A DNA stretch of 14,565 nt from an uncultured Eubacteriales bacterium (GCA_900540145.1 UQEW01000059.1:1-14565), one strand, 5' to 3'; counted from the first letter of the stretch, positions 1-6,754 are shown. Notes: generated from the sequence alone by a model not told the origin. Program-made: numbers and translations.

Positions 1-47
1 CCGATGATACTTGGCGGGAAGCTGCCTGGGAAAGTAGGTCGTTGCCG
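1..47 (+). rRNA. rrf: 5S ribosomal RNA, 3' part (partial)
   Basis: The first ~47 bases match the 3' third of bacterial 5S rRNA: a GATGATACTTGGCGGGAAG segment followed by the helix with GGGAAAGTAGGTCG and a closing GCCGG. The 5' part lies outside the window. A strong terminator follows directly, so this is the end of a transcript, probably an rRNA operon. The exact mature 3' end is estimated from the loss of 5S-like sequence before the T-rich stretch. Confidence 0.9.
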
Positions 48-58
48 GTTTTTATTTT

Positions 59-89
59 AAACGAGCTCATTGATTGAGCTCGTTTTTTT
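59..89 (+). terminator. Intrinsic terminator of 5S rRNA / rRNA operon
   Basis: A perfect 9-bp stem (ACGAGCTCA at 61-69 with TGAGCTCGT at 75-83), extended by two A-T pairs, has a 5-nt loop and is followed by a run of T to position 89. It sits just after the 5S rRNA, as expected for the end of an rRNA operon. Confidence 0.9.
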
Positions 90-139
90 GTAAACACGAA
101 TATCGAACCGCAAATTATCAAACCGCATAAAAGCAACTC

Positions 140-168
140 TTTATTTCCACCAGGCGATATGATATAAT
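140..168 (+). promoter_or_regulatory. Candidate sigma-A promoter of the tmk operon
   Basis: A perfect TATAAT lies at 163-168 in an A/T-rich stretch. Seventeen bases upstream is only a poor -35 match (TTTATT at 140-145). It is the best promoter candidate between the rRNA terminator and the first gene of the operon, placing the start of transcription near 175, about 45 nt before the first start codon. Confidence 0.45.
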
Positions 169-219
169 ATTATACGTATTTTAAGTTTATGGTCGGAGAC
201 TGCAAAAAGGAGGGGGAAC

Positions 220-324
220 GTGACTGCAATAAAAATAATGTTTGCGATTCTTATATGTATTCCTCTTGCGGCAGTGAGTTATTTTTTTCTTAAAAAGCTG
301 GTAGAGCAGATAAGCAGAAAGTGA
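220..324 (+). CDS. Small membrane peptide (34 aa) upstream of tmk
   Basis: A 34-codon frame opens with GTG at 220 and ends with TGA at 322-324. It is preceded at good spacing by a very strong ribosome-binding site (AAGGAGGGGG, 207-216). The peptide has a short polar N-terminus, one hydrophobic stretch of about 18 residues (roughly residues 7-24, rich in I, L, A and F) and a basic C-terminal tail (KKLVEQISRK), so it should be a single-pass membrane peptide with the tail in the cytoplasm. I recognise no family. It lies 76 nt before tmk and after the only good promoter, so it is probably the first gene of the operon. The strong RBS and clean amphipathic layout argue for a real gene, but conservation has not been tested. 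Confidence 0.6.
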   Translation: MTAIKIMFAILICIPLAAVSYFFLKKLVEQISRK

Positions 325-400
325 TTTGCTTAATAATTTTCGGCAACGTATTTTGGTCTATCAATATGTAAGCATATACAATACGGGAGCATATTTAATA

Positions 401-1045
401 ATGAAGAAGGGTTTGTTCATTTCTATTGAAGGGTCTGATGGCTCAGGGAAATCTACTCAGATTGAAAATATAAAAAGCTTTTTTCAAGATAAAGGGATAG
501 ATATTATTTTTACAAGGGAACCTGGAGGAACTCAGATAGGTGAGAAGCTTAGAAAAATTATTTTAGATAAAGAGCTGACGGAGATGTGCGACATGACTGA
601 GGCTTTGCTGTATGCGGCTGCCAGGGCTCAGCATGTGGCTCAGGTCATCAAGCCGGCGCTGGCTGAAGGAAAAATAGTTATTTGTGACAGGTTCGTTGAC
701 TCCAGCATTGCGTATCAGGGATATGGCAGAGGATTGGGAGAACCGGTTAAAATAATTAATGATTATGCAATAGATGGATGCATGCCCGATGTGACTTTTT
801 TGATGGAAATGGACCCGAGAGTTGGAAGAAGGCGGATCAAAGCCGAACAGCAGGATCGGCTGGAACGTGAACAAGATGATTTTCACATAAGAACTTTTGA
901 AGGGTATATGGAACTTGAAAAACTTTATCCCGACAGGATTGTCGGAATAGATGCGAGCCGCAGTATTGAGGAAGTTAAGCTGGATATTTATAAGAAGCTG
1001 GAGGATGTGTTAAAGGGTGTCATTGGACAAGTATCGGGCAAATAA
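401..1045 (+). CDS. tmk: Thymidylate kinase
   Basis: Phosphorylates dTMP to dTDP with ATP, a cytosolic step of dTTP synthesis. The 214-residue protein shows the P-loop GSDGSGKST (residues 11-19), the TREPGGT segment typical of the family (38-44), the DRF motif after VIC (96-98) and an Arg-rich lid region near QQDRLERE. The length fits bacterial dTMP kinases. The ATG at 401 was chosen because family proteins begin just before the P-loop and GGGAG lies at 385-389; a TTG 25 codons upstream would add a tail not seen in the family. The 3' end overlaps holB, so the two are translationally linked. In B. subtilis tmk and holB are separated by yaaQ and yaaR; here nothing lies between them. Confidence 0.97.
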   Translation: MKKGLFISIEGSDGSGKSTQIENIKSFFQDKGIDIIFTREPGGTQIGEKLRKIILDKELTEMCDMTEALLYAAARAQHVAQVIKPALAEGKIVICDRFVDSSIAYQGYGRGLGEPVKIINDYAIDGCMPDVTFLMEMDPRVGRRRIKAEQQDRLEREQDDFHIRTFEGYMELEKLYPDRIVGIDASRSIEEVKLDIYKKLEDVLKGVIGQVSGK

Positions 1046-1841
1046 AAAGCTTACAGAAAAGATCAGTGAAAGCATAAAAAGCGGAATGCTGTTTCATGCT
1101 TATATTATTGAGGGCGACAGCCTTTCAGACAAAGAAAATTTTGCAAAGGAATTCTGTAAAGCTATAGTTTGTATGAATAAGCCTGGAATAGGTTGTGATG
1201 AATGCGCCAATTGCCGTAAAATAGAGCATGGGAATTATGAAGATTTGCATATTGTAGAATCTGACGGCATGTCCGTAAAAGACGAGCAAATCGAAAAACT
1301 TCAGGAAAAACTTAAGAGAAAACCCATGGGCGACAGAAATATCGCTGTCATAAAAGATGCTGATACATTGACGGTAAGAGCGCAAAACAGGCTTCTAAAA
1401 ACTCTTGAAGAGCCTTTTGAAGGTACGGTGATAATGCTTCTTTCCGAAAATAGGGAAAATCTTTTGGATACTATAAAGTCCAGATGTATCATGTATAGAT
1501 TAGAAGATACAGAAAAAGCGCCGGAAGAAATGCCAGGTGCGAAAGCAGCAGAATTGCTTTTTCAAGCCCTTCTGGAAGAAAAACGCTTTGTTGACATAAA
1601 GCAGATGTTGTCTTCACAGGTTAAGAGCCGAGAAGAGGCTTTTTCGCTTCTTGACGGTTTGGAAAGAATATATGAGAGATTGTTGGTAGGTCTGGATGAT
1701 AGACATAGGACATACAGAAAAGATGAAATAATCAGAGCCGTTGAGCTTTTAGAAGAGGCTAGGCGAGATTTACTTGCTAAAGTAAATTATCAATACGCTA
1801 TTAAAAATCTAATAATAAAAATTGGAGGAACGGGATGGTAA
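1017..1841 (+). CDS. holB: DNA polymerase III subunit delta' (clamp loader)
   Basis: Structural subunit of the clamp loader that places the beta sliding clamp on DNA. In the 274-residue protein the AAA+ fold is recognisable, but the Walker A motif is degenerate (GDSLSDKEN, residues 33-41, no GKT), as usual for the non-ATPase delta' subunit. Four cysteines (52, 60, 63, 66) match the zinc-binding set of delta'. RLLKTLEEP (125-133) and the sensor-type SRC motif (155-157) follow. The GTG at 1017 overlaps tmk by 29 nt. A TTG at 1023 with AAAGGG just upstream is an equally possible start and would shorten the protein by two residues. The stop overlaps ricT by 7 nt. Confidence 0.95.
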   Translation: MSLDKYRANKKLTEKISESIKSGMLFHAYIIEGDSLSDKENFAKEFCKAIVCMNKPGIGCDECANCRKIEHGNYEDLHIVESDGMSVKDEQIEKLQEKLKRKPMGDRNIAVIKDADTLTVRAQNRLLKTLEEPFEGTVIMLLSENRENLLDTIKSRCIMYRLEDTEKAPEEMPGAKAAELLFQALLEEKRFVDIKQMLSSQVKSREEAFSLLDGLERIYERLLVGLDDRHRTYRKDEIIRAVELLEEARRDLLAKVNYQYAIKNLIIKIGGTGW

Positions 1842-2782
1842 AAGTTGCTGGCGTGAGATTTAAGACCGCCGGAAAAGTATATTATTTTGATCCTGACCAG
1901 ATAGAGGTTAAAACAGGCGATAATGTCATAGTAGAAACAGCAAGAGGAATGGAATTCGGAACCGTTACTATGGATATTGCTGAAGTAGAAGAGAGCGATA
2001 TAGTTGCTCCTTTAAAGAAAATCATCAGAATAGCAGATGAAGATGATAAGAAACAGCATATTGAAAATGTGAAGAAAAAAGAACGTGCTATGAAGCTGTG
2101 TCAAGAAAAGGTTGATAAACATGGCCTTGTAATGAAACTTATAGATGTGGAATATACTTTTGACAACAGCAAAATAGTGTTTTATTTTACTGCTGACGGA
2201 AGAGTTGACTTTAGAGAGCTGGTCAAAGATCTGGCCGGAGTATTTAAGATGCGTATAGAGCTGAGACAGATAGGCGTCAGAGATGAAGCTAAAATGCTGG
2301 GAGGGATAGGAAGCTGCGGCAGGGCTTTGTGCTGCCATAGCTGGCTTTCTGATTTTGAGCCGGTGTCTATAAAGATGGCAAAGGTCCAGAATTTATCCCT
2401 TAACCCATCAAAAATTTCCGGCATATGCGGAAGGCTGATGTGTTGTCTCAAATATGAAAACGACATTTATATGGAACTTAGAAAAGGCATGCCTGATGTG
2501 GGTGAAAAAATAAAAACTCCTGATGGCTTAGGCAAAGTAACTGATACCAATCTGCTTGAAGGTACAGTGAAAGTGAGACTTTATGTGGATGAAAAGCCTA
2601 AGGGCAAAAAAGGCGAGGAAGCGGCGGAAGAGCAGGAAGAAAGGCTTTCAGATGATATCAGTATCTATAAAAAACAGGAGATAAAACGTATTGAGAAGCG
2701 CAAGGACAATAAGAATATGAACATATTCGAGGGCGTTGACGAGGATACGATAAAAGAAATAGAAGAACTCATAAAGGATTGA
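1835..2782 (+). CDS. ricT: PSP1-domain protein, RicT/YaaT family
   Basis: Homologue of B. subtilis RicT (YaaT), a member of the RicA-RicF-RicT complex that carries iron-sulfur clusters, assists RNase Y in mRNA processing and affects sporulation, competence and biofilm formation. The 315-residue protein has the PSP1 core (about residues 60-210) with paired cysteines conserved in the family: CGRALCCHSW (161-170) and CGRLMCCLKYE (198-208). A charged Lys/Glu-rich C-terminal tail follows. The start is fixed by GGAGG at 1824-1828, and the start overlaps the end of holB. The partners RicA and RicF are not encoded in this window. Confidence 0.93.
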   Translation: MVKVAGVRFKTAGKVYYFDPDQIEVKTGDNVIVETARGMEFGTVTMDIAEVEESDIVAPLKKIIRIADEDDKKQHIENVKKKERAMKLCQEKVDKHGLVMKLIDVEYTFDNSKIVFYFTADGRVDFRELVKDLAGVFKMRIELRQIGVRDEAKMLGGIGSCGRALCCHSWLSDFEPVSIKMAKVQNLSLNPSKISGICGRLMCCLKYENDIYMELRKGMPDVGEKIKTPDGLGKVTDTNLLEGTVKVRLYVDEKPKGKKGEEAAEEQEERLSDDISIYKKQEIKRIEKRKDNKNMNIFEGVDEDTIKEIEELIKD

Positions 2783-2783
2783 T

Positions 2784-3566
2784 TTGATTAGTATCGTGGA
2801 CGTTTCAGAGGAAAGAAACCTGCTTGCAGGAGAACGGATAGATGACATAGGGTTTGGGGGACTTAAGCTAATCCAAAAACCTGAAGAATTTTGTTACGGG
2901 ATAGACGCTGTTATGCTGGCGGATTTTGCTGCTCAAAGACATAAAGGACCCACTGATGTTATTGTGGATTTGGGGACAGGAACTGGGATAATTCCATTGA
3001 TAATTAGCCATAAGCTTATTTGTGATAAAATATACGGTGTAGAGATCCAACAGGATTCTTACGGCAGAGCTTGTCGAAATGCAAAGCTTAACAGTCTTGA
3101 AAACATCATATCGTTTATAAACGATGATATAAGCAATGTAGGAAAAACTTGGGGGCATGATCTTAAAGGCAAGGCCGACATCGTTGTAACCAACCCTCCT
3201 TATTTTGAAAACGGAGGAGGACTCAAGAACAGCAATGTTCCCAAAACAATCGCAAGGCATGAAATTACAGCAGGTCTTATGGATTTTTTGACATGCGCGG
3301 CTTACTTACTTAAGCCTAAGGGAGAGCTTTTTATGATACACAGACCGTCTCGTCTTGCAGACATATGTTGCTTTGGAAGAGAATGCAAACTGGAGCCTAA
3401 GGAGCTGCAGTTTATAAGTCCTAAAAGGGACAGCGCTGCCAACCTTATCTTGGTGCATATGGTTAAAGACGGAGGCAGAGAACTTCGGCTTTTGAATCCT
3501 TTGTGGGTGTATGATGAAAGAGGACAGTATACACGTGAAGTATTGAGCGCATATGAAAGAAAATAA
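2784..3566 (+). CDS. trmN6: tRNA1(Val) (adenine37-N6)-methyltransferase family protein
   Basis: SAM-dependent methyltransferase of the YfiC/YabB group, predicted to methylate N6 of an adenine next to the anticodon. The 260-residue protein shows motif I VDLGTGTGI (61-69) for SAM binding and the catalytic NPPY motif (137-140) of N6-adenine methyltransferases. It starts at TTG 2784, one base after the ricT stop, with AAAGG at 2773-2777. The B. subtilis homologue yabB sits near yaaT, separated by yabA, so the context supports the call. The exact substrate is inferred from family. It ends 4 bp from the convergent spmB. Confidence 0.9.
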   Translation: MISIVDVSEERNLLAGERIDDIGFGGLKLIQKPEEFCYGIDAVMLADFAAQRHKGPTDVIVDLGTGTGIIPLIISHKLICDKIYGVEIQQDSYGRACRNAKLNSLENIISFINDDISNVGKTWGHDLKGKADIVVTNPPYFENGGGLKNSNVPKTIARHEITAGLMDFLTCAAYLLKPKGELFMIHRPSRLADICCFGRECKLEPKELQFISPKRDSAANLILVHMVKDGGRELRLLNPLWVYDERGQYTREVLSAYERK

Positions 3567-3570
3567 AGGG

Positions 3571-4098
3571 CTATATAAATTTGCATATTATAATAGATAC
3601 GATAATGCCGGTTATGTAACCTATGAGGCCGCCTTTTAAGGCGTGCCTCATTTGCTTTACTTTTGTGACACCAAAGTAAAGTGCCAGGACATAGATTATG
3701 GTTTCGCATCCTCCGGTCATCACACAAGCGACTCGTCCGGCATATGAGTCAGGACCCACGTTCTCCAATATATCTTGCAATATTATCAAGGAACCGCTTC
3801 CTGAGATAGCCCTCAAAAACATGAGAGGGAGCAGCTGTGCAGGCACATCCAACACGGTGAGGACAGGAGCAAGCAATATATCTATCAAGTTGAGGATTCC
3901 TGATGAAGTAAGGCTGTTTATGGCTATAAATATGCCTATGAGAAAGGGAAGGATTTCAACGGCAGTCTTTAGACCGTTTTTTGCGCCTTCGATGAAATAG
4001 TCATATATAGGTGCGTGTTTCCACAATCCATAGCCTATTATTAATGCACTCATTATTGGAAGAAATCCGACAGATAAAAAAGTAAAAACTTGAGTCAT
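3571..4098 (-). CDS. spmB: Spore maturation protein B
   Basis: Integral membrane protein of the nucleoside-recognition (Gate) domain family, required with SpmA for full dehydration of the spore core in B. subtilis. The 175-residue protein is almost entirely hydrophobic helices. The signature segment with RAISGSGSL (about residue 93) and the MTGGCETIIYV motif (about 126-136) are typical of SpmB. ATG at 4098 has an AGGAG site inside the end of spmA, and the gene begins directly after the spmA stop codon without a gap, so both are made from one mRNA. It converges on trmN6 with a 4-bp gap. Confidence 0.95.
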   Translation of the reverse strand: MTQVFTFLSVGFLPIMSALIIGYGLWKHAPIYDYFIEGAKNGLKTAVEILPFLIGIFIAINSLTSSGILNLIDILLAPVLTVLDVPAQLLPLMFLRAISGSGSLIILQDILENVGPDSYAGRVACVMTGGCETIIYVLALYFGVTKVKQMRHALKGGLIGYITGIIVSIIICKFI

Positions 4099-4671
4099 TT
4101 AATTTCTCCTCTCAAAGAACTTGCAGGCAAGAACAGAAACGATTATGGTTATGGCGGCTGTTATTATTGACGGAATAACTATCGAATATGGCTCAGAAGA
4201 ACCAAGGTCACTGCGTATTTGTATGGCCATAATGGGAAAGATAGGAGCAAAGGCCATGTTTACTACAGCGAAAGTACACATGTCATTGCTGGCTATAGGA
4301 CTGTGTCTGTTATCCTCATCCAGTTTTTCCATGGTGCGCAGAGCAAATACAGTAGAGCTGTTGCCTGCTCCGAATATATTTGCCATAAAACTCATTATAA
4401 TGGAAGACAACGTTTCCGGGTCCCTTTGAGAGGGAAATAAAAGCCTGGTCAACGGAAGAAGCATTTTAGAAAGTTTATTTATAAGACCTGTTCTCTCTGC
4501 GATTTCCATCAAACCGCTCCACATAGCCATTATACCTGCAAGACCAATGATAAATTCTACAGCTTCGGTAGAGCCTTGCGTAAGAGCATCGTTTAGGTCG
4601 CTGAGAGTGCCGGCAAAACAAGCATAAATAAATGAGGCAATAAAAATTGATGCCCAGATTAAATTCATCAT
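4099..4671 (-). CDS. spmA: Spore maturation protein A
   Basis: Membrane partner of SpmB in spore-core dehydration. The 190-residue protein has an N-terminal hydrophobic helix, the segment GLAGIMAMWSGLMEIAE, the FGAGNSSTVFALRTME segment and the NDMCTFAVVNMAF motif of the SpmA family, then a C-terminal transmembrane helix. The start was placed at ATG 4671 (a tandem ATG follows) because AAAGGAG lies 9 nt upstream on the minus strand; the frame stays open 21 codons further, but that part lacks an RBS and family similarity. A sigma-E-like promoter lies just upstream. In B. subtilis spmAB is a mother-cell (sigma-E) operon with dacB, which is absent here. Confidence 0.95.
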   Translation of the reverse strand: MMNLIWASIFIASFIYACFAGTLSDLNDALTQGSTEAVEFIIGLAGIMAMWSGLMEIAERTGLINKLSKMLLPLTRLLFPSQRDPETLSSIIMSFMANIFGAGNSSTVFALRTMEKLDEDNRHSPIASNDMCTFAVVNMAFAPIFPIMAIQIRSDLGSSEPYSIVIPSIITAAITIIVSVLACKFFERRN

Positions 4672-4696
4672 TATAGGAGTCTCCTTTCGCTGTAAT

Positions 4697-4728
4697 AAAA
4701 TGTATGCGTAAACCTCAAAAAAATGTTG
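4697..4728 (-). promoter_or_regulatory. Candidate sigma-E promoter of spmAB
   Basis: Read on the minus strand, CATACATT at 4706-4699 matches all eight positions of the B. subtilis sigma-E -10 consensus (CATACAnT). CAACATT at 4728-4722 matches five of seven positions of the -35, with a 15-bp spacer. Transcription would start near 4692, about 20 nt before the spmA start and just ahead of its RBS. Sigma-E control of spmAB is known in B. subtilis. Confidence 0.6.
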
Positions 4729-4750
4729 AAGCAATTTCTATTTTTGAGGT
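4712..4750. repeat. 10-bp inverted repeat in the divergent promoter region
   Basis: ACCTCAAAAA (4712-4721) and TTTTTGAGGT (4741-4750) are perfect reverse complements separated by 19 bp. The right arm touches the -10 of the rightward promoter, and its -35 lies between the arms. The leftward sigma-E-like -35 also lies between the arms. Because both inferred transcription starts lie outside, the repeat would act as DNA, for example as an operator for a dimeric regulator. Confidence 0.5.
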
Positions 4751-4755
4751 ATAAT
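4726..4755 (+). promoter_or_regulatory. Sigma-A promoter of the DUF948-like/abrB/murA operon
   Basis: TTGAAG (4726-4731) and a perfect TATAAT (4750-4755) are separated by 18 bp. The start of transcription would be near 4762, giving a leader of about 25 nt with a good RBS before the ATG at 4786. Confidence 0.7.
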
Positions 4756-4785
4756 AAAAAGAGTATGCCAATAGGGAGGTATTAT

Positions 4786-5121
4786 ATGACAGTAACTATT
4801 ACATGGGAAGGGGTGCTGCTCACCATAATTGCGGCGCTCGTCATTGTTTTATTGATATATCTGATTGCACTTATAAGGAAAACCATGACCACTTTAAACA
4901 AAGTCAATTCGGTATTAGACGATACAAAAGTGGTGTCCGGCATTGCATCAGATAAGGCTCAAAAGGTGGACAAGATGGTGGATGCAGTAGGTGAATCGGT
5001 TGGAACGGTTGTAAATTCAATGAAGGGAAATCAAAGTATCGTAGCTGCAATAACAAATATTATTAACGCGGTTTCGAGTTTTGCTGGCATTGTAAGAAAA
5101 CCGACTAATAAAGATAAATAA
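4786..5121 (+). CDS. DUF948-like membrane-anchored protein
   Basis: A 111-residue protein with one N-terminal transmembrane helix (about residues 9-31, VLLTIIAALVIVLLIYLIAL region) followed by a polar, probably helical cytoplasmic or surface part with spaced hydrophobic residues. This layout, and the TLNKVNSVLDD and VDKMVDAVGESV stretches, resemble the DUF948/YtxG-like stress proteins, but the assignment rests on general appearance. ATG 4786 was chosen because AGGGAGGT ends 5 nt upstream; an in-frame ATG at 4765 lies before that RBS. It is the first gene after the promoter and is followed 29 nt later by the AbrB-like gene. Confidence 0.75.
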   Translation: MTVTITWEGVLLTIIAALVIVLLIYLIALIRKTMTTLNKVNSVLDDTKVVSGIASDKAQKVDKMVDAVGESVGTVVNSMKGNQSIVAAITNIINAVSSFAGIVRKPTNKDK

Positions 5122-5150
5122 TATTAAAGAGATAGAAGGAGGACGTAAAA

Positions 5151-5393
5151 ATGAAAGCAACAGGAATTGTCAGACCGGTAGATCCATTGGGCAGAGTAGT
5201 AATTCCGGTGGAACTGAGAAGAAATTTGGGGATAAAGACTGAGGACTCTTTGGAAGTGTTTGTAGACGGCGAGTATATAATGCTGAAAAAATATGAACCT
5301 GCATGCATATTTTGCGGCAATGTGAAAGATGTTGTATCTGTTCATGGCAAAAATGTATGCAAATCATGTATTGAAGAGATGAAAAAATTATAG
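5151..5393 (+). CDS. abrB: AbrB-family transcriptional regulator with C-terminal zinc-ribbon-like motif
   Basis: DNA-binding regulator of the AbrB/SpoVT swapped-hairpin family. Residues 1-49 closely follow AbrB: KATGIVRPVDPLGRVVIPVE, then ELRRNLGI and a VDGEYIMLKKY strand. The 80-residue protein is shorter than B. subtilis AbrB (94 residues). In place of its C-terminal multimerisation domain it has two CxxC pairs (C52/C55 and C70/C73), arranged like a small zinc ribbon. AAGGAGG lies at 5136-5142. Which genes it controls cannot be read here; the inverted repeat upstream of its own operon is one candidate target. The symbol is by family and position; a paralogue of B. subtilis AbrB is possible. 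Confidence 0.88.
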   Translation: MKATGIVRPVDPLGRVVIPVELRRNLGIKTEDSLEVFVDGEYIMLKKYEPACIFCGNVKDVVSVHGKNVCKSCIEEMKKL

Positions 5394-5411
5394 TCTGCGG
5401 AGGCTTTTGAA

Positions 5412-6683
5412 TTGGCAAAGTATATTGTAGAACAGAGCGGCCCTCTGAAAGGAGAGGTTCATATTAGTGGTGCGAAAAATGCAGTATTGCCACTTATGGC
5501 GGCAGCATTGCTTTCTGATGATGAGTGCGTCATAGATGCTGTTCCGCACTTAAGGGATGTCAGCTTGATGAAGGAAATCCTTTCATCTTTGGGATCGGAA
5601 ATAAGTGAAATAGGAGAAAATGCTCTTTCCATAAAAACAGAGGACATAAAATCTACAGAACTTAATAAGGACCTTGTAAGTAAAATGAGAGCATCTATAC
5701 TTGTAATGGGTCCGCTATTAGCCCGAAAGGGAAGAGTGAGGATCCCTCTTCCCGGAGGGTGTGCCATAGGTGCCAGACCTATAGAACTGCACCTTAAAGG
5801 CTTTGAAATATTGGGAGCTGTAATAAGCAAAAGCGAAAATAACGATTATGTTGAAGCTGTTGCAGGGGGCCAAGGTCTGATAGGAGATCAGATATATTTG
5901 GACTTTCCCAGTGTAGGAGCTACAGAAAACATAATGATGGCAGCTGTGCTTGCAGAAGGCACTACCTATATAGAAAATGCTGCGGAAGAACCTGAGATAG
6001 TTGATTTAGCCAACTTTTTAAATAAGATGGGAGCAAAGATCAAAGGTGCCGGAACGGACACCATTAGGATAGAAGGTGTAAAAAAACTTCATGGAGCAAA
6101 GCATACGGTTATTCCTGATAGGATAGAAGCAGGAACATTTATGCTGGCGGCAGCTATCACAAGAGGCGCAGTCCACATATGTAATGTTGAGCCTGACCAT
6201 CTGAAGCCAATCATAGCTAAGCTTCGCGAATGTGGAGTCAGAATAGAAGCAGGGGATGAAGATATTACAGTGAGAGGTGATTTGGGACCGCATATAGCCA
6301 CAGATATAAAAACTCTTCCCTATCCGGGATTCCCAACAGATATACAATCGCCATTTATGGCTTATTTGACCACAGTGGAGGGGACCAGTACGGTAATAGA
6401 GACCGTATTTGAAAATCGTTTCATGCATGTATCACAATTGGGGAAAATGGGAGCAAGTATAGAGACAGCAGGAAACAGAGCTGTAATAAAAGGAAATGCT
6501 AACCTTAGAGGATGTAACGTTATTGCCACAGACCTAAGAGCCGGAGCCGCGATGGTACTGGCAGGATTGGTGGCAGAAGGAAGTACAGAGATTTCTGATA
6601 TCTATCATATTGAAAGAGGATATGAAAAGTTTATAGAGAAATTTGCCCAGTTGGGGGCAATAATTACAAAGTTAGATGATTGA
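5412..6683 (+). CDS. murA: UDP-N-acetylglucosamine 1-carboxyvinyltransferase
   Basis: First committed enzyme of peptidoglycan synthesis: transfers enolpyruvate from PEP to UDP-GlcNAc in the cytosol; target of fosfomycin. The 423-residue protein has the family length. Residues K22-N23 (in GAKNAVLP) and the catalytic cysteine C117 (in PGGCAIGARP) are present, so it should be fosfomycin-sensitive in principle. DLRAGAAMVLAGL and the IERGYE segment near the C-terminus match the active-site Asp and Arg residues. It starts with TTG at 5412, supported by GCGGAGG at 5397-5403, 18 nt after the abrB stop. Firmicutes often have two copies (murAA, murAB); which one this is cannot be told. Confidence 0.96.
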   Translation: MAKYIVEQSGPLKGEVHISGAKNAVLPLMAAALLSDDECVIDAVPHLRDVSLMKEILSSLGSEISEIGENALSIKTEDIKSTELNKDLVSKMRASILVMGPLLARKGRVRIPLPGGCAIGARPIELHLKGFEILGAVISKSENNDYVEAVAGGQGLIGDQIYLDFPSVGATENIMMAAVLAEGTTYIENAAEEPEIVDLANFLNKMGAKIKGAGTDTIRIEGVKKLHGAKHTVIPDRIEAGTFMLAAAITRGAVHICNVEPDHLKPIIAKLRECGVRIEAGDEDITVRGDLGPHIATDIKTLPYPGFPTDIQSPFMAYLTTVEGTSTVIETVFENRFMHVSQLGKMGASIETAGNRAVIKGNANLRGCNVIATDLRAGAAMVLAGLVAEGSTEISDIYHIERGYEKFIEKFAQLGAIITKLDD

Positions 6684-6707
6684 GCGGTGATAATTCACCG
6701 CTTTTTT
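6683..6707 (+). terminator. Intrinsic terminator after murA
   Basis: AGCGGTGA (6683-6690) and TCACCGCT (6695-6702) form a perfect 8-bp stem with a 4-nt loop followed by six T. The first base of the stem is the last base of the murA stop codon. Confidence 0.9.
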
Positions 6708-6715
6708 CATATAAT
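6688..6715 (+). promoter_or_regulatory. Candidate sporulation promoter of spoIID
   Basis: CATATAAT (6708-6715) differs at one position from the sigma-E -10 consensus; TGATAAT (6688-6694), 13 bp upstream, matches five of seven -35 positions. It also contains TATAAT but has no sigma-A -35. It overlaps the murA terminator. spoIID is a known sigma-E gene in B. subtilis, which makes the reading plausible. Confidence 0.4.
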
Positions 6716-6724
6716 GTAGGTATG

Positions 6725-6754
6725 AGGAGGCGAAAGACTATAGGAGGCGAAAGA
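6725..6754 (+). repeat. Duplicated ribosome-binding site before spoIID
   Basis: The 13-mer AGGAGGCGAAAGA occurs twice, at 6725-6737 and 6742-6754, 17 bp apart. Only the second copy is correctly placed for the spoIID start. The first copy falls inside an 11-codon frame (ATG 6722, TGA 6755-6757) that ends in an ATGA overlap with the spoIID start. Confidence 0.7.

Noticed and set aside
353..382. A separate promoter for tmk (TTGGTC with TACAAT)
   Set aside because: The -35 is poor and the implied transcription start would fall within the ribosome-binding site.
326..400. Upstream TTG extension of tmk by 25 codons
   Set aside because: No good RBS, and family proteins start right before the P-loop as with ATG 401; the added residues resemble no tmk N-terminus.
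563..3727. Several minus-strand open frames of 60-140 codons opposite tmk, holB, ricT and trmN6
   Set aside because: They lack RBSs and recognisable domains and lie opposite well-supported genes.
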